This document shows, in pieces, positions 1 through 5,537 of a stretch of DNA of 5,586 bases. Within the stretch, counting starts at the first letter, position 1. Each line of letters begins with the position of its first letter. The stretch is from an uncultured Flavobacteriales bacterium (GTDB lineage Bacteria; Bacteroidota; Bacteroidia; Flavobacteriales_E; Vicingaceae): positions 1 to 5,586 of the forward strand of contig CAJXRL010000181.1 of NCBI GenBank assembly GCA_913059105.1, in the 5' to 3' direction. The notes beneath the pieces were generated by a model. It did not search any database. It was not told the DNA's origin and saw only the letters and a program-made list of their open reading frames with translations. A program made the translations under genes and the position numbers.

Positions 1-47
1 GAGATTTCTGCCTGTCTCGTGGGCTCGGAGATGTGTATAAGAGACAG
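1..47. other. Unremoved Nextera (Tn5) sequencing adapter, i7 side
   Basis: This is library sequence, not genome. Bases 14..47 are the Nextera read-2 transposase adapter, ending in the 19-base Tn5 mosaic end AGATGTGTATAAGAGACAG at 29..47. Bases 6..13 (TTCTGCCT) sit where the i7 index lies and match my memory of index N703. Bases 1..5 (GAGAT) match the inner end of the P7 primer. The order P7 tail, index, adapter, mosaic end is exactly that of a finished Nextera library molecule. Genomic sequence begins at 48. Any gene running left of 48 is cut artificially. Confidence 0.98.
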
Positions 48-567
48 GTTTTGCATTTAGGAACTCTTTTGTTTCTAACTTACTATTTAATAAGTCTACC
101 AAGGTATTTGCAGAGTCAACTAGTTCACTTTCAGGATATGTATTGACAAAAATTTGCAATTCTTCTAATGCCAATTTTGTAGGTGTTTGATCTAAACTTG
201 GTCCAGGTGCATCTAAATAATTGCAATAAGCACTCATGAACAAAGATTCTTGAGCATATTGACTTAGGGAATATGTCGAAGCATAACTTCTAAAATGGTA
301 TGCAGCTTGGTACAAATCATCAATATGAAAATTCGCATAAGCGTAGTAGAAATATAGCTTCTGTCCCTTTTCAGTTCCTTTATATAAAGGTAATAACTCT
401 TCAAATAAAGGAAGAGCTTTTAAATACTGACCATCTTCGTAATATTCAATACTTTTAGTGTACTTAAGTTCAGGGTTTGGACTTTTTAGCACTTTTTGAT
501 ATTCGCTGCAACCCGAAAAAATCAGCGATACAATAACAAATACAAAAAAGACATTCTTTCTCATCAT
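48..567 (-). CDS. bamD: BamD, outer membrane protein assembly lipoprotein (3' end cut off by adapter)
   Basis: BamD is the lipoprotein subunit of the BAM complex, which inserts beta-barrel proteins into the outer membrane. On the minus strand the frame opens MMRKNVFFVF at 567 and stays open for 173 genuine codons to 49, then runs into the adapter without a stop. Residues 1-19 are a lipoprotein signal peptide with lipobox FSGC and Cys20 as the lipidated residue. The mature start SEYQKVLKS is, from memory, the signature of Bacteroidota BamD. TPR-like helical pairs follow: YEDGQYLKALPLFEELLPLY, then YYAYANFHIDDLYQAAYHF, then a segment with LFMSAYCNY and PSLDQT, and ELQIFVNTYPESEL. Family members are about 260-280 residues, so roughly the last 90-100 are missing. 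The first ATG (567) and the next codon (564) are both possible starts. No acidic surface-export signal follows the Cys, which fits a periplasm-facing lipoprotein. The gene is easily missed because it has no stop in the window. Confidence 0.93.
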
Positions 568-571
568 TCGG

Positions 572-601
572 CAAAAATACTATTAAACTTAAGCTTAACA
601 A
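572..601 (-). promoter_or_regulatory. Putative Bacteroidota-type promoter of bamD
   Basis: On the minus strand, TTG (601..599) is followed after 19 bases by TATTTTTG (579..572). This matches the Bacteroidota primary-sigma consensus TTG-N19-21-TAnnTTTG at every fixed position. Only four bases separate the -7 element from the first ATG at 567. Transcription would therefore start at or within a few bases of the start codon, implying a leaderless or nearly leaderless bamD mRNA. No Shine-Dalgarno sequence is present. The -33 element overlaps the inverted repeat at 590..606. Confidence 0.55.
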
Positions 602-606
602 GCTTA
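590..606. repeat. 7-bp inverted repeat in the bamD divergent promoter region
   Basis: TAAGCTT (590..596) and AAGCTTA (600..606) form a perfect 7-bp inverted repeat around the 3-base spacer AAC. It contains two HindIII-type hexamers 9 bp apart. The right arm and spacer cover the putative bamD -33 element (599..601), a position suited to a repressor or activator site. No T-run follows, so a terminator is unlikely. The operator role is inferred from position only. Confidence 0.35.
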
Positions 607-694
607 GTTCTATGCAAAAATTGTTAAGAATTATATTAAGATGAAACTGTTGAAAAGAGAGCGAATTCTTTAAATTCTTACTCAAAGAACCCCT

Positions 695-702
695 TACTTT
701 TG
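695..702 (+). promoter_or_regulatory. Putative -7 element of the 713..2100 transcription unit
   Basis: TACTTTTG fits the Bacteroidota -7 consensus TAnnTTTG exactly and lies 10 bases before the ATG at 713. That spacing gives a start near 706-708 and a very short, A-rich leader (GAATAAAAAA). I see no TTG at the usual 19-21-base spacing upstream, so the -33 element is weak or absent and an activator may be needed. A 7-bp direct repeat, AATTCTT at 664..670 and 673..679, lies where the -33 box would be expected. Confidence 0.45.
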
Positions 703-712
703 GAATAAAAAA

Positions 713-1237
713 ATGAAAACGCTATACACTCTTTTCTTTCTAGGGCTTTCCTTGTCAACCTTTGCACAGCATTCAATCGTATTAAAATCTGGCGATAAAG
801 TTGACTGTGTCGTGCTTTCATTAAATGATGATGTTTGGCAAGTTTATGAAAACGGTAAGGAAAGAACCATTGCTATGAAAGAAGTAAGCAGCATATTTTT
901 TAATGAATACGTTCCTTATGACGGAATTTTCATCCCTTCAGGGAATGAAACAATTCTTAAAGTAAGTGGCTTCACCGTGAAATATTTAATGAAAGACCGC
1001 AAAATGATTCGAAACCCTAAAGTTTCTATTGGATCACAAGACAAAGGATCGGTGGTGGTTAAAGTTATTGTTGATCGTTATGGTAATGTTTTATCAGCTG
1101 AACCTGGACAATCTGGAAGCACAACATCAAACAAGTATTTATACATAAAAGCGAAAACTGCTGCAAAAACTGCTAAGTTTGATGAAAGTTTAAAGGGTCC
1201 TCTTAAAACAGAAGGAACCATAACCATTGTATACTAG
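713..1237 (+). CDS. Secreted protein with C-terminal TonB-like domain (energy-transducer TonB family), no membrane anchor
   Basis: The 174-residue protein has a Sec signal peptide (MKTLYTLFFLGLSLSTFA, likely cleaved before Gln19). Residues about 20-68 form a small beta-rich region (VLKSGDKVDCVVLSL, then TIAMKEVSSIFF) that resembles short SH3-like domains of Bacteroidota secreted proteins. I cannot name it. Residues about 100-174 match the TonB C-terminal domain pattern of this phylum: GSVVVKVIVDRYGNV, then PGQSGSTTSN, a helix KAKTAAKTAKF, and the closing strand GTITIVY. Classical TonB has an uncleaved N-terminal anchor, which contacts ExbB/ExbD, and a proline-rich spacer. Both are absent here. 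It is therefore more likely a soluble periplasmic TonB-C-domain protein than a working energy transducer. The barrel gene starts 6 bases downstream, suggesting co-expression. The start is supported by the signal peptide and the -7 element 10 bases upstream. Confidence 0.8.
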   Translation: MKTLYTLFFLGLSLSTFAQHSIVLKSGDKVDCVVLSLNDDVWQVYENGKERTIAMKEVSSIFFNEYVPYDGIFIPSGNETILKVSGFTVKYLMKDRKMIRNPKVSIGSQDKGSVVVKVIVDRYGNVLSAEPGQSGSTTSNKYLYIKAKTAAKTAKFDESLKGPLKTEGTITIVY

Positions 1238-1243
1238 GAAATT

Positions 1244-1957
1244 ATGAAATCAATCAAACTACTTATCTCCACTGTTTTAATTATTTCTAGTGGGACTTTA
1301 TTCGCACAATTAGCTCATCCACATTTTGTTTCATTAAACTTTGGAACAAATATTCCTTTGTCTGAATATGGTACAATAGATAGTTTAAGCAGTGCAGGTG
1401 CAAATCCCGGCATATATTATAGTTTTGAAGGGGGTGCTTACTTTTCTAAATTTTTTGGTGTAGGAGTGAACATTGGAGCATTCAACAATTCGGTTGACGA
1501 TGATGGTATAATTGAGCAATTAAAAACAGATGCACAATTTACCAATGGTAACTTTGATGTTAGTTCTAAAAGTTGGACAAACGGTTACATCATGCTAGGT
1601 CCTTATTTTTCATTTGGAAATCAGAAATTTATAGTTGACTTAAAAGTGCTTGGTGGAATTATGAATTCGGAAAGACCTTTTGTTAACATAGAATCAAAGG
1701 ATGATCAATATGAATTTAATTCAGCTGCAGTTTATAGCACATCATTTGGCATAAACTATGGAACGCATTTTAGAATTAGAATAAAGAACAAGCTTGCACT
1801 GAGAGTTAACGCTGAGGGCATGCTTTCAACTCAAAAATTTACAGAAAAAGTAACTGAAGTGTCGCAAAATGGAAGCGCCCAACCGGAAATTGAAAGAACT
1901 GTTACCAGGCAAATTTCTGTACTTAACTTAGGGATGGGCTTAGTAATTAACTTGTAA
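1244..1957 (+). CDS. Outer-membrane beta-barrel protein (OMP_b-brl family, porin-like)
   Basis: The 237-residue protein starts with a signal peptide (MKSIKLLISTVLIISSGTLFA, mature from about Gln22). It continues as alternating hydrophobic/polar beta strands separated by polar loops, for example HFVSLNFGTNIPLSEYG, FGVGVNIGAFNN, YIMLGPYFSFGNQKF, IVDLKVLGGIM, SFGINYGTHFRIRI and ISVLNLGMGLVINL. The C-terminal hydrophobic strand ends at the stop, as in small (about 8-stranded) outer-membrane barrels. Size and strand pattern fit the generic outer-membrane beta-barrel families common in Bacteroidota. Substrate or partner cannot be read from the sequence. It lies 6 bases after the TonB-like gene, and an AGGA (1236..1239) overlapping that gene's stop is a plausible ribosome site. 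Its own stop overlaps the ATG of the next small ORF. It would be a client of the BAM complex, but any specific link to the bamD next door is only positional. Confidence 0.82.
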   Translation: MKSIKLLISTVLIISSGTLFAQLAHPHFVSLNFGTNIPLSEYGTIDSLSSAGANPGIYYSFEGGAYFSKFFGVGVNIGAFNNSVDDDGIIEQLKTDAQFTNGNFDVSSKSWTNGYIMLGPYFSFGNQKFIVDLKVLGGIMNSERPFVNIESKDDQYEFNSAAVYSTSFGINYGTHFRIRIKNKLALRVNAEGMLSTQKFTEKVTEVSQNGSAQPEIERTVTRQISVLNLGMGLVINL

Positions 1958-2100
1958 TGAATAAAGTATTTCGTTTTCTCTTTATCATTATAAATACCGT
2001 ATTCCCAAAAATATATCAAAAGGATTTATCTCGATTAAATTCCATTCAAAAATCCGTAATTGGATTAAAATACTGGCTTACAATAAAGCTATTAGACTAA
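1957..2100 (+). CDS. Small hypothetical protein, 47 residues, translationally coupled
   Basis: An open frame of 47 codons starts MNKVFRFLFIIINTVFPKIY and ends IGLKYWLTIKLLD. Its ATG shares one base with the barrel gene's stop (TAATG, 1955..1959), the classic arrangement for termination-reinitiation coupling. The pattern is a hydrophobic N-terminal helix, a PKIYQKDLSRLN linker, then a helix SIQKSVIGLKYWLT. It resembles, from memory, short Flavobacteriia proteins of 45-50 residues with a P...K.DL...+.Q.AIIG.+YW.T layout. Some of those carry an inherited and doubtful SsrA-binding-protein label. The function is unknown. Its last 23 bases overlap the 3' end of the convergent DCC gene, and it fills what would otherwise be a 120-base gap. 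The main doubt is its size, since a chance ORF of this length in AT-rich DNA is possible. Confidence 0.6.
   Translation: MNKVFRFLFIIINTVFPKIYQKDLSRLNSIQKSVIGLKYWLTIKLLD
2051..2066 (-). terminator. Weak candidate terminator for the minus-strand lpoB unit
   Basis: On the minus strand, 12 bases past the DCC stop, AATCC and GGATT pair across a 6-base loop, and the right arm runs on as GGATTTTTG. The stem is only 5 bp and the T-run is short, so intrinsic termination would be weak. It lies inside the convergent 47-codon ORF. It is the only hairpin with a following T-run that I found between the two units. Confidence 0.2.
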
Positions 2101-2560
2101 TAACTATTACTATCAATCCAACTAAGTAATATTTCCAATACGGCTTTGGGTTCGCTGGATTTTCCCCAAACATTCGAATGGTAATTTTGGACATTGTATT
2201 TCGATTATCAGCTATAAATTGATAAGCGGAATCACTTAAAACCCGAAACCATTTTTTATCTACATACCATTGATGCAGAAATTTAACTTTATTTTTATTA
2301 AAATAGGTAATATATGCTGCATCTGGCCCATTATAAATAACACCATCAATGCCAATAAAGCGAACGGCTTCTTTAAAGTGTTGTTCAGGTATATCTTTAA
2401 AATTCGAAGCCACCTCTTGGTATGATTTGTAGTCCACTCCTAACCCACTTATTTTTTTCCACCGGATTATCCAATACTTGCAGAAACCACAATTCCCATC
2501 GTAAACCATTAATGGATTCTTAGAAGGAGGAAAAGATGTTTTATCCAATTTTGAAAACAT
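2078..2560 (-). CDS. DCC-family (DUF393) thiol-disulfide oxidoreductase with C-terminal membrane anchor
   Basis: The 160-residue protein carries the family signature VYDGNCGFCKYW at residues 19-30, with the redox pair Cys24/Cys27 in a CGFC motif after the conserved Asp21-Gly22. Downstream blocks also fit the family: DYKSYQEVASNF, IPEQHFKEAVRFIGIDGVIY and NGPDAAY. The family is thioredoxin-like and assigned to thiol-disulfide exchange, but few members have a proven substrate. There is no signal peptide. Residues about 144-160 (YYLVGLIVIVISLIALL) form one hydrophobic helix at the very C-terminus, so the catalytic domain probably faces the cytoplasm and is tail-anchored. The ATG at 2560 lies 24 bases after the COG3014 gene's stop, which suggests a shared transcript. 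A start at Met18 would leave too little sequence before the motif. The 3' end overlaps the plus-strand small ORF by 23 bases. Confidence 0.9.
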   Translation of the reverse strand: MFSKLDKTSFPPSKNPLMVYDGNCGFCKYWIIRWKKISGLGVDYKSYQEVASNFKDIPEQHFKEAVRFIGIDGVIYNGPDAAYITYFNKNKVKFLHQWYVDKKWFRVLSDSAYQFIADNRNTMSKITIRMFGENPANPKPYWKYYLVGLIVIVISLIALL

Positions 2561-2584
2561 ATTTTTAATTATAAGTCGTGCTAT

Positions 2585-3997
2585 TTACTGTTCAAGTGGA
2601 AGCGAACTTTCTAAAGAATGAAAAGTTCGAAAAATACTTTCTCCCTTGCCAATTTCCACTTTAAAATCGACGCTCTGTTTACTTATGTTACTCCCAGTTG
2701 TAACTAAATTAACGTCATGACTTCCGGACGTTAAAGATACTCTTTGATAATAAATACTATGCGGTAAGCTTTGCCAATTTCTTGTATCCGCTTTTTCAGT
2801 GATTGCGTTTAAAGCGGAAAGCACAAATCCAGCATCCTTATTTTGATTAGTTGCCACAATTTCTGCTGCTTGCTTTAACACCAATCGAGCAACTGATTTG
2901 CCTATTTCCCTCAACATCCGATCTTCCAAACCTGCTAAAGCAATTTGTTCAATATCCTCAGCAAGCTCAAAGTTCATTTTCTTTCCATCAACTAGTAAAT
3001 GCGCATTAGAAACCAATGGTTTTCTTACCCTATATTTTGGAATCGCCATTCTTACAAAACGTACATCAGCCAATCCTTCTTCATTAGAACTGTTAACTTG
3101 ACCGCTAATATTAATGGGGAAATTATAGGCACCACTCTCATTCGCAAAAACTAAGCCCCCGCCCGTCCCTTCACTTCGAGCCAAATTCATACTAAATTCA
3201 CCTTTTACTGGGCTTAAGCCATTTAACCAGAAAAAGACCAACTCCCCATCGGATTGACTTTCCTTTTCATACGTCATTCCAAACTCACTTTCGTATTCCT
3301 TTAATTCTGTTCGGAATCCGTTTTTTGCAGCAGTACGCAATACATCTTTCTTAAGTTGATCTGGAATAAGAACTTTAAACTCTTTACTGTACACTCCTTT
3401 GTATACATTTAATGCATTTCTGTATGCAATGAAAGCATTGTTTGCATCATTTTTTGCTTCATAAATTATCCCCATTAATAAATGAGCAAAAGCATCTTCT
3501 TTGTACCGGTTCTTTTTATCTTTGTATTTATCATTCAAGTCATTAAGGGAAATATTAACTCTACGCACCTCTACCAAAGCAGCATCAAAATCCCTCAGTT
3601 GAATGAAATTGATTGCCTTATAAAAATGAACTAGAACCACCTCATGATCTTCTGCCTTGTATGGCTTAAGCATTGGATTAGTTATAGTTCCGAGAATGTC
3701 GTATTTGAAATTTTTGCGATAATCTTGATTGTACAAATAAGCCATTTCGAAGTAAACATTACTTGCCTCATAGTTGCCAAGCATTTGCTCCACTACTCCA
3801 CGATCTAAAAAATAAAGTAAACGATCTTTCTTCTCTGCAGCTTTTTTCTGACTTATCAGAAATGCTTGTGCCTCTTTTATGTTTCCGTTTGAAAATTGCT
3901 CTTGAAACTGATAACTCTTTTGGTAATAAGAGGCACAGGACGAGAAAAGAAATATCGTCAACATTAAGCTGATGACGATATTTTTTGAGGCTTTCAT
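2585..3997 (-). CDS. COG3014-family lipoprotein with TPR-like repeats
   Basis: The 470-residue protein begins with a lipoprotein signal peptide whose lipobox FSSC ends at Cys21. It is followed by a helical, TPR-like region (about 25-235): LYFLDRGVVEQMLGNYEASN, then HFYKAINFIQLRDFDAALVE with VRRVN at 144-148, and LLMGIIYEAKNDANNAFIAY. The segment at 111-148 is the most family-like part and matches what I recall of COG3014. The C-terminal half (about 245-465) is beta-rich, with the block ADTRNWQSLPHSIYYQR at 403-419 followed by a SGSHDV turn. Molecular function is not established. Members commonly sit beside LpoB-like lipoprotein genes, as here: the lpoB-like gene ends 9 bases upstream. A role in a periplasmic or outer-membrane complex affecting peptidoglycan synthesis is inferred from that linkage. 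The residues after Cys21 (ASYYQK) lack an acidic surface-export signal, favouring a periplasmic face. Confidence 0.85.
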   Translation of the reverse strand: MKASKNIVISLMLTIFLFSSCASYYQKSYQFQEQFSNGNIKEAQAFLISQKKAAEKKDRLLYFLDRGVVEQMLGNYEASNVYFEMAYLYNQDYRKNFKYDILGTITNPMLKPYKAEDHEVVLVHFYKAINFIQLRDFDAALVEVRRVNISLNDLNDKYKDKKNRYKEDAFAHLLMGIIYEAKNDANNAFIAYRNALNVYKGVYSKEFKVLIPDQLKKDVLRTAAKNGFRTELKEYESEFGMTYEKESQSDGELVFFWLNGLSPVKGEFSMNLARSEGTGGGLVFANESGAYNFPINISGQVNSSNEEGLADVRFVRMAIPKYRVRKPLVSNAHLLVDGKKMNFELAEDIEQIALAGLEDRMLREIGKSVARLVLKQAAEIVATNQNKDAGFVLSALNAITEKADTRNWQSLPHSIYYQRVSLTSGSHDVNLVTTGSNISKQSVDFKVEIGKGESIFRTFHSLESSLPLEQ

Positions 3998-4006
3998 TTT
4001 GAATAA

Positions 4007-4600
4007 TTACTCGATTACCTTCTTAATTTTCTTATCTCCTATCCAAACTTTTTCATTGGTTTCCATATTTGTCAACTCCAAGTCAGTTTGATAAAACACA
4101 ATTTTTTGTTTTCCATTTGAGTCCACAATTGAATTTAAAACTCCTTGCAATATAAAATCAGCACCCAATTCTTTTCCCCATGCTGCAGTTGTAGTTGACG
4201 ATGCAAATTCATTTTGATCTGCTCTTTCTTTTCTCAGCTCTTCTCTCGCTTCTCCTGCAGTTACTAAACGAATCTTTCCGCTATTTAAAACTGACTTCTC
4301 AATGTCTTTTATAAATGTCTCAACTGCAATATGCTCATGGCTTTTGTTTTTAATTATACCCACAACAATTATCGGTCGTTTCCCTGTTGCAGTTTCATAT
4401 TCAGCTAACCAAGGTCTTAGTAACATATCGCTTACCATTTCTTCCGCCACTAATCTAGAATCTGTTTCATTCCATCGACCGCTTAAATCAATTACCACAT
4501 TCTCATCTACTCTTGTTACCTGTTGTGTTCCTTTACAAGCATCGAAAAGCATTGTTCCACTAACCAATGTTGTTGCCAATAATATTGTTTTGAATTTCAT
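4007..4600 (-). CDS. lpoB: LpoB-family lipoprotein, predicted penicillin-binding-protein activator
   Basis: The 197-residue protein matches the LpoB family. In Escherichia coli, LpoB is an outer-membrane lipoprotein that activates the peptidoglycan synthase PBP1b. A signal peptide (MKFKTILLATTLVSGTMLFDA) precedes Cys22; the lipobox FDAC has an unusual Asp at -2. Family blocks are clear: IDLSGRWNETDSRLVAEEM (37-55), RPIIVVGIIKNKSHEHI (75-91), ETFIKDIE (94-101), ELGADFILQGVLNSIVD (144-160) and NEKVWIG (182-188). The Bacteroidota proteins are distant from E. coli LpoB, so activation of a class A PBP is inferred by family, not shown. The gene heads a minus-strand unit with the COG3014 gene (9 bases downstream) and the DCC gene. 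No Shine-Dalgarno sequence is visible; TTTAAATCTAAAAAATCAAC lies just upstream. It is divergent from the BatA-like gene across 142 bases. Confidence 0.88.
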   Translation of the reverse strand: MKFKTILLATTLVSGTMLFDACKGTQQVTRVDENVVIDLSGRWNETDSRLVAEEMVSDMLLRPWLAEYETATGKRPIIVVGIIKNKSHEHIAVETFIKDIEKSVLNSGKIRLVTAGEAREELRKERADQNEFASSTTTAAWGKELGADFILQGVLNSIVDSNGKQKIVFYQTDLELTNMETNEKVWIGDKKIKKVIE

Positions 4601-4642
4601 CTTGTTGATTTTTTAGATTTAAACTGTCTAATCAATAGTTAT

Positions 4643-4713
4643 GCCAAAGGAACAAAATAATTTCAGATAAGTTGAAATAATTTGTACAAACATGACACAT
4701 AAAGCCAAAGGAA
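4643..4713. repeat. Paired 10-bp direct repeat in the lpoB/BatA divergent promoter region
   Basis: GCCAAAGGAA occurs at 4643..4652 and again at 4704..4713, 61 bases start to start, or close to six helical turns. On the minus strand each copy reads TTCCTTTGGC, and its TTCCTTTG core is one base off the TAnnTTTG -7 consensus. Neither copy has a TTG at the right upstream distance. The copies may be paired regulator sites or duplicated weak promoter elements. The remaining sequence of 4601..4742 shows no convincing plus-strand promoter; the best match is TAATATTG at 4728..4735, with one mismatch and no -33 box. Confidence 0.4.
4681..4690. repeat. Perfect 10-bp palindrome between the direct repeats
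   Basis: TTTGTACAAA is its own reverse complement and lies between the two GCCAAAGGAA copies, roughly midway between the lpoB and BatA start codons. Symmetric sites like this suit dimeric regulators. A short palindrome can also arise by chance in AT-rich intergenic DNA. Confidence 0.3.
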
Positions 4714-4742
4714 ATAGACAACTTTCGTAATATTGTGCTTTA

Positions 4743-5537
4743 ATGAATTTTATTGCTCCAGAGTTTCTTTATGCACTTAGCTTCCTAGCAATTCCGATTC
4801 TCATTCACCTATTTAATTTTAGGAGGTATAAAACGGTTCAATTCTCTCAAGTTCGTTTTCTAAAAAGCATAAAAAAACAGACACAGTCTACTTCTAGATT
4901 GAAGCACCTCATTGTATTAGCAAGTAGATGCTTAGCTATAGCAGCACTTGTTTTTGCTTTCGCCCAACCTTATATTAAAGATGATGCATCAATTGTAGTT
5001 AGTGGAAAAAAAGGTATAGTAGTTTATATCGACAATTCGTTTTCTATGCAAGCTAGTGCTGAAGTTGGTAGCATATTAGATGAGGCGAAAAACAAAGCGA
5101 TTGCAATTGCTCAAGCATACAATGACGCTGATAAATTTCAATTGCACACTAACAAATTTGATGCAAACGAGCAACGTTGGTTAAATAAGGAAGCATTTAT
5201 AAACAAGTTACAAGAAGTTGATTTTAGTGCTCAATTTAGAAGCTTTGATGCTGTTAACAATCGATTAAATTCAGCGGAGAATGACAATGAGTTTAACTTA
5301 GACCATTATATTATTGGTGACTTACAAAAGACTAGTTATCAATTAATCGAAGCGCAAGATAGTGGTAAGTTGTACATTTTACCTGTTTTTTCTCAGCTTC
5401 AGCAGAATGCTTGGATCAAAGAATTTAACGCTTTTCAACCTTTTCATTTACCTGCAATGAATGAGAAATTCAGCTTGAAAATTCAACAAAATGAAGACAG
5501 TGATAGAGATCAAATAAATGGGAAACTTCTCTTAAAC
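4743..5537 (+). CDS. BatA-type double-TM and vWA-domain membrane protein (3' end cut off by adapter)
   Basis: The N-terminus is the BatA double-transmembrane module: helix 1 at about 6-24 (EFLYALSFLAIPILIHLF), the family block NFRRYKTVQFSQVRFLKS, and helix 2 at about 56-76. A vWA-like domain follows from about residue 90, with the MIDAS motif D97-N98-S99-F100-S101 (DxSxS) in VVYIDNSFSM. Later strands include HYIIGDLQ (188-195), where vWA proteins often carry the next conserved Asp. Related Bacteroidota proteins run to roughly 600-700 residues, so more than half is missing. Only 265 codons are genomic. The apparent ending LSLIHI plus stop (5538..5558) is translated adapter. Exact function is unknown; the BatA domain is named after Bacteroides aerotolerance proteins, but this architecture is a wider membrane-protein group. 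The ATG at 4743 fits the family's usual N-terminus and has no Shine-Dalgarno site. Confidence 0.88.

Noticed and set aside
29..47. Tn5/IS50-like mosaic ends at both window ends, looking like a composite transposon
   Set aside because: The flanking sequence is the engineered Nextera read adapters, indices and P5/P7 tails, with no transposase gene. It is library preparation, not a mobile element.
470..685. Minus-strand open frame of 71 codons
   Set aside because: It overlaps the start of bamD in another frame, crosses its promoter, and has a low-complexity Leu/Ser/Cys-rich translation. The bamD frame explains the region.
1981..1994. TTTAT-CATT-ATAAA palindrome after the barrel gene, as a possible terminator
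   Set aside because: It has a 5-bp all-AT stem without a following T-run and lies inside the 47-codon ORF, so it is too weak to call.
1831..2019. Minus-strand open frame of 62 codons
   Set aside because: It is antisense to the end of the barrel gene and the small ORF, with no recognisable domain or start signal.
2898..3101. Plus-strand open frame of 67 codons
   Set aside because: It lies wholly antisense to the COG3014 gene, whose translation is clearly family-like.
3763..3972. Plus-strand open frame of 69 codons
   Set aside because: It is antisense to the N-terminal coding region of the COG3014 gene and has no domain features.
4302..4616. Plus-strand open frame of 104 codons
   Set aside because: It is antisense to the conserved lpoB blocks, and its hydrophobic stretches are complements of those codons.
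4728..4735. TAATATTG as a -7 box for the BatA-like gene
   Set aside because: It mismatches the TTTG part of the consensus, has no TTG at the proper upstream spacing, and lies only 7 bases before the ATG.
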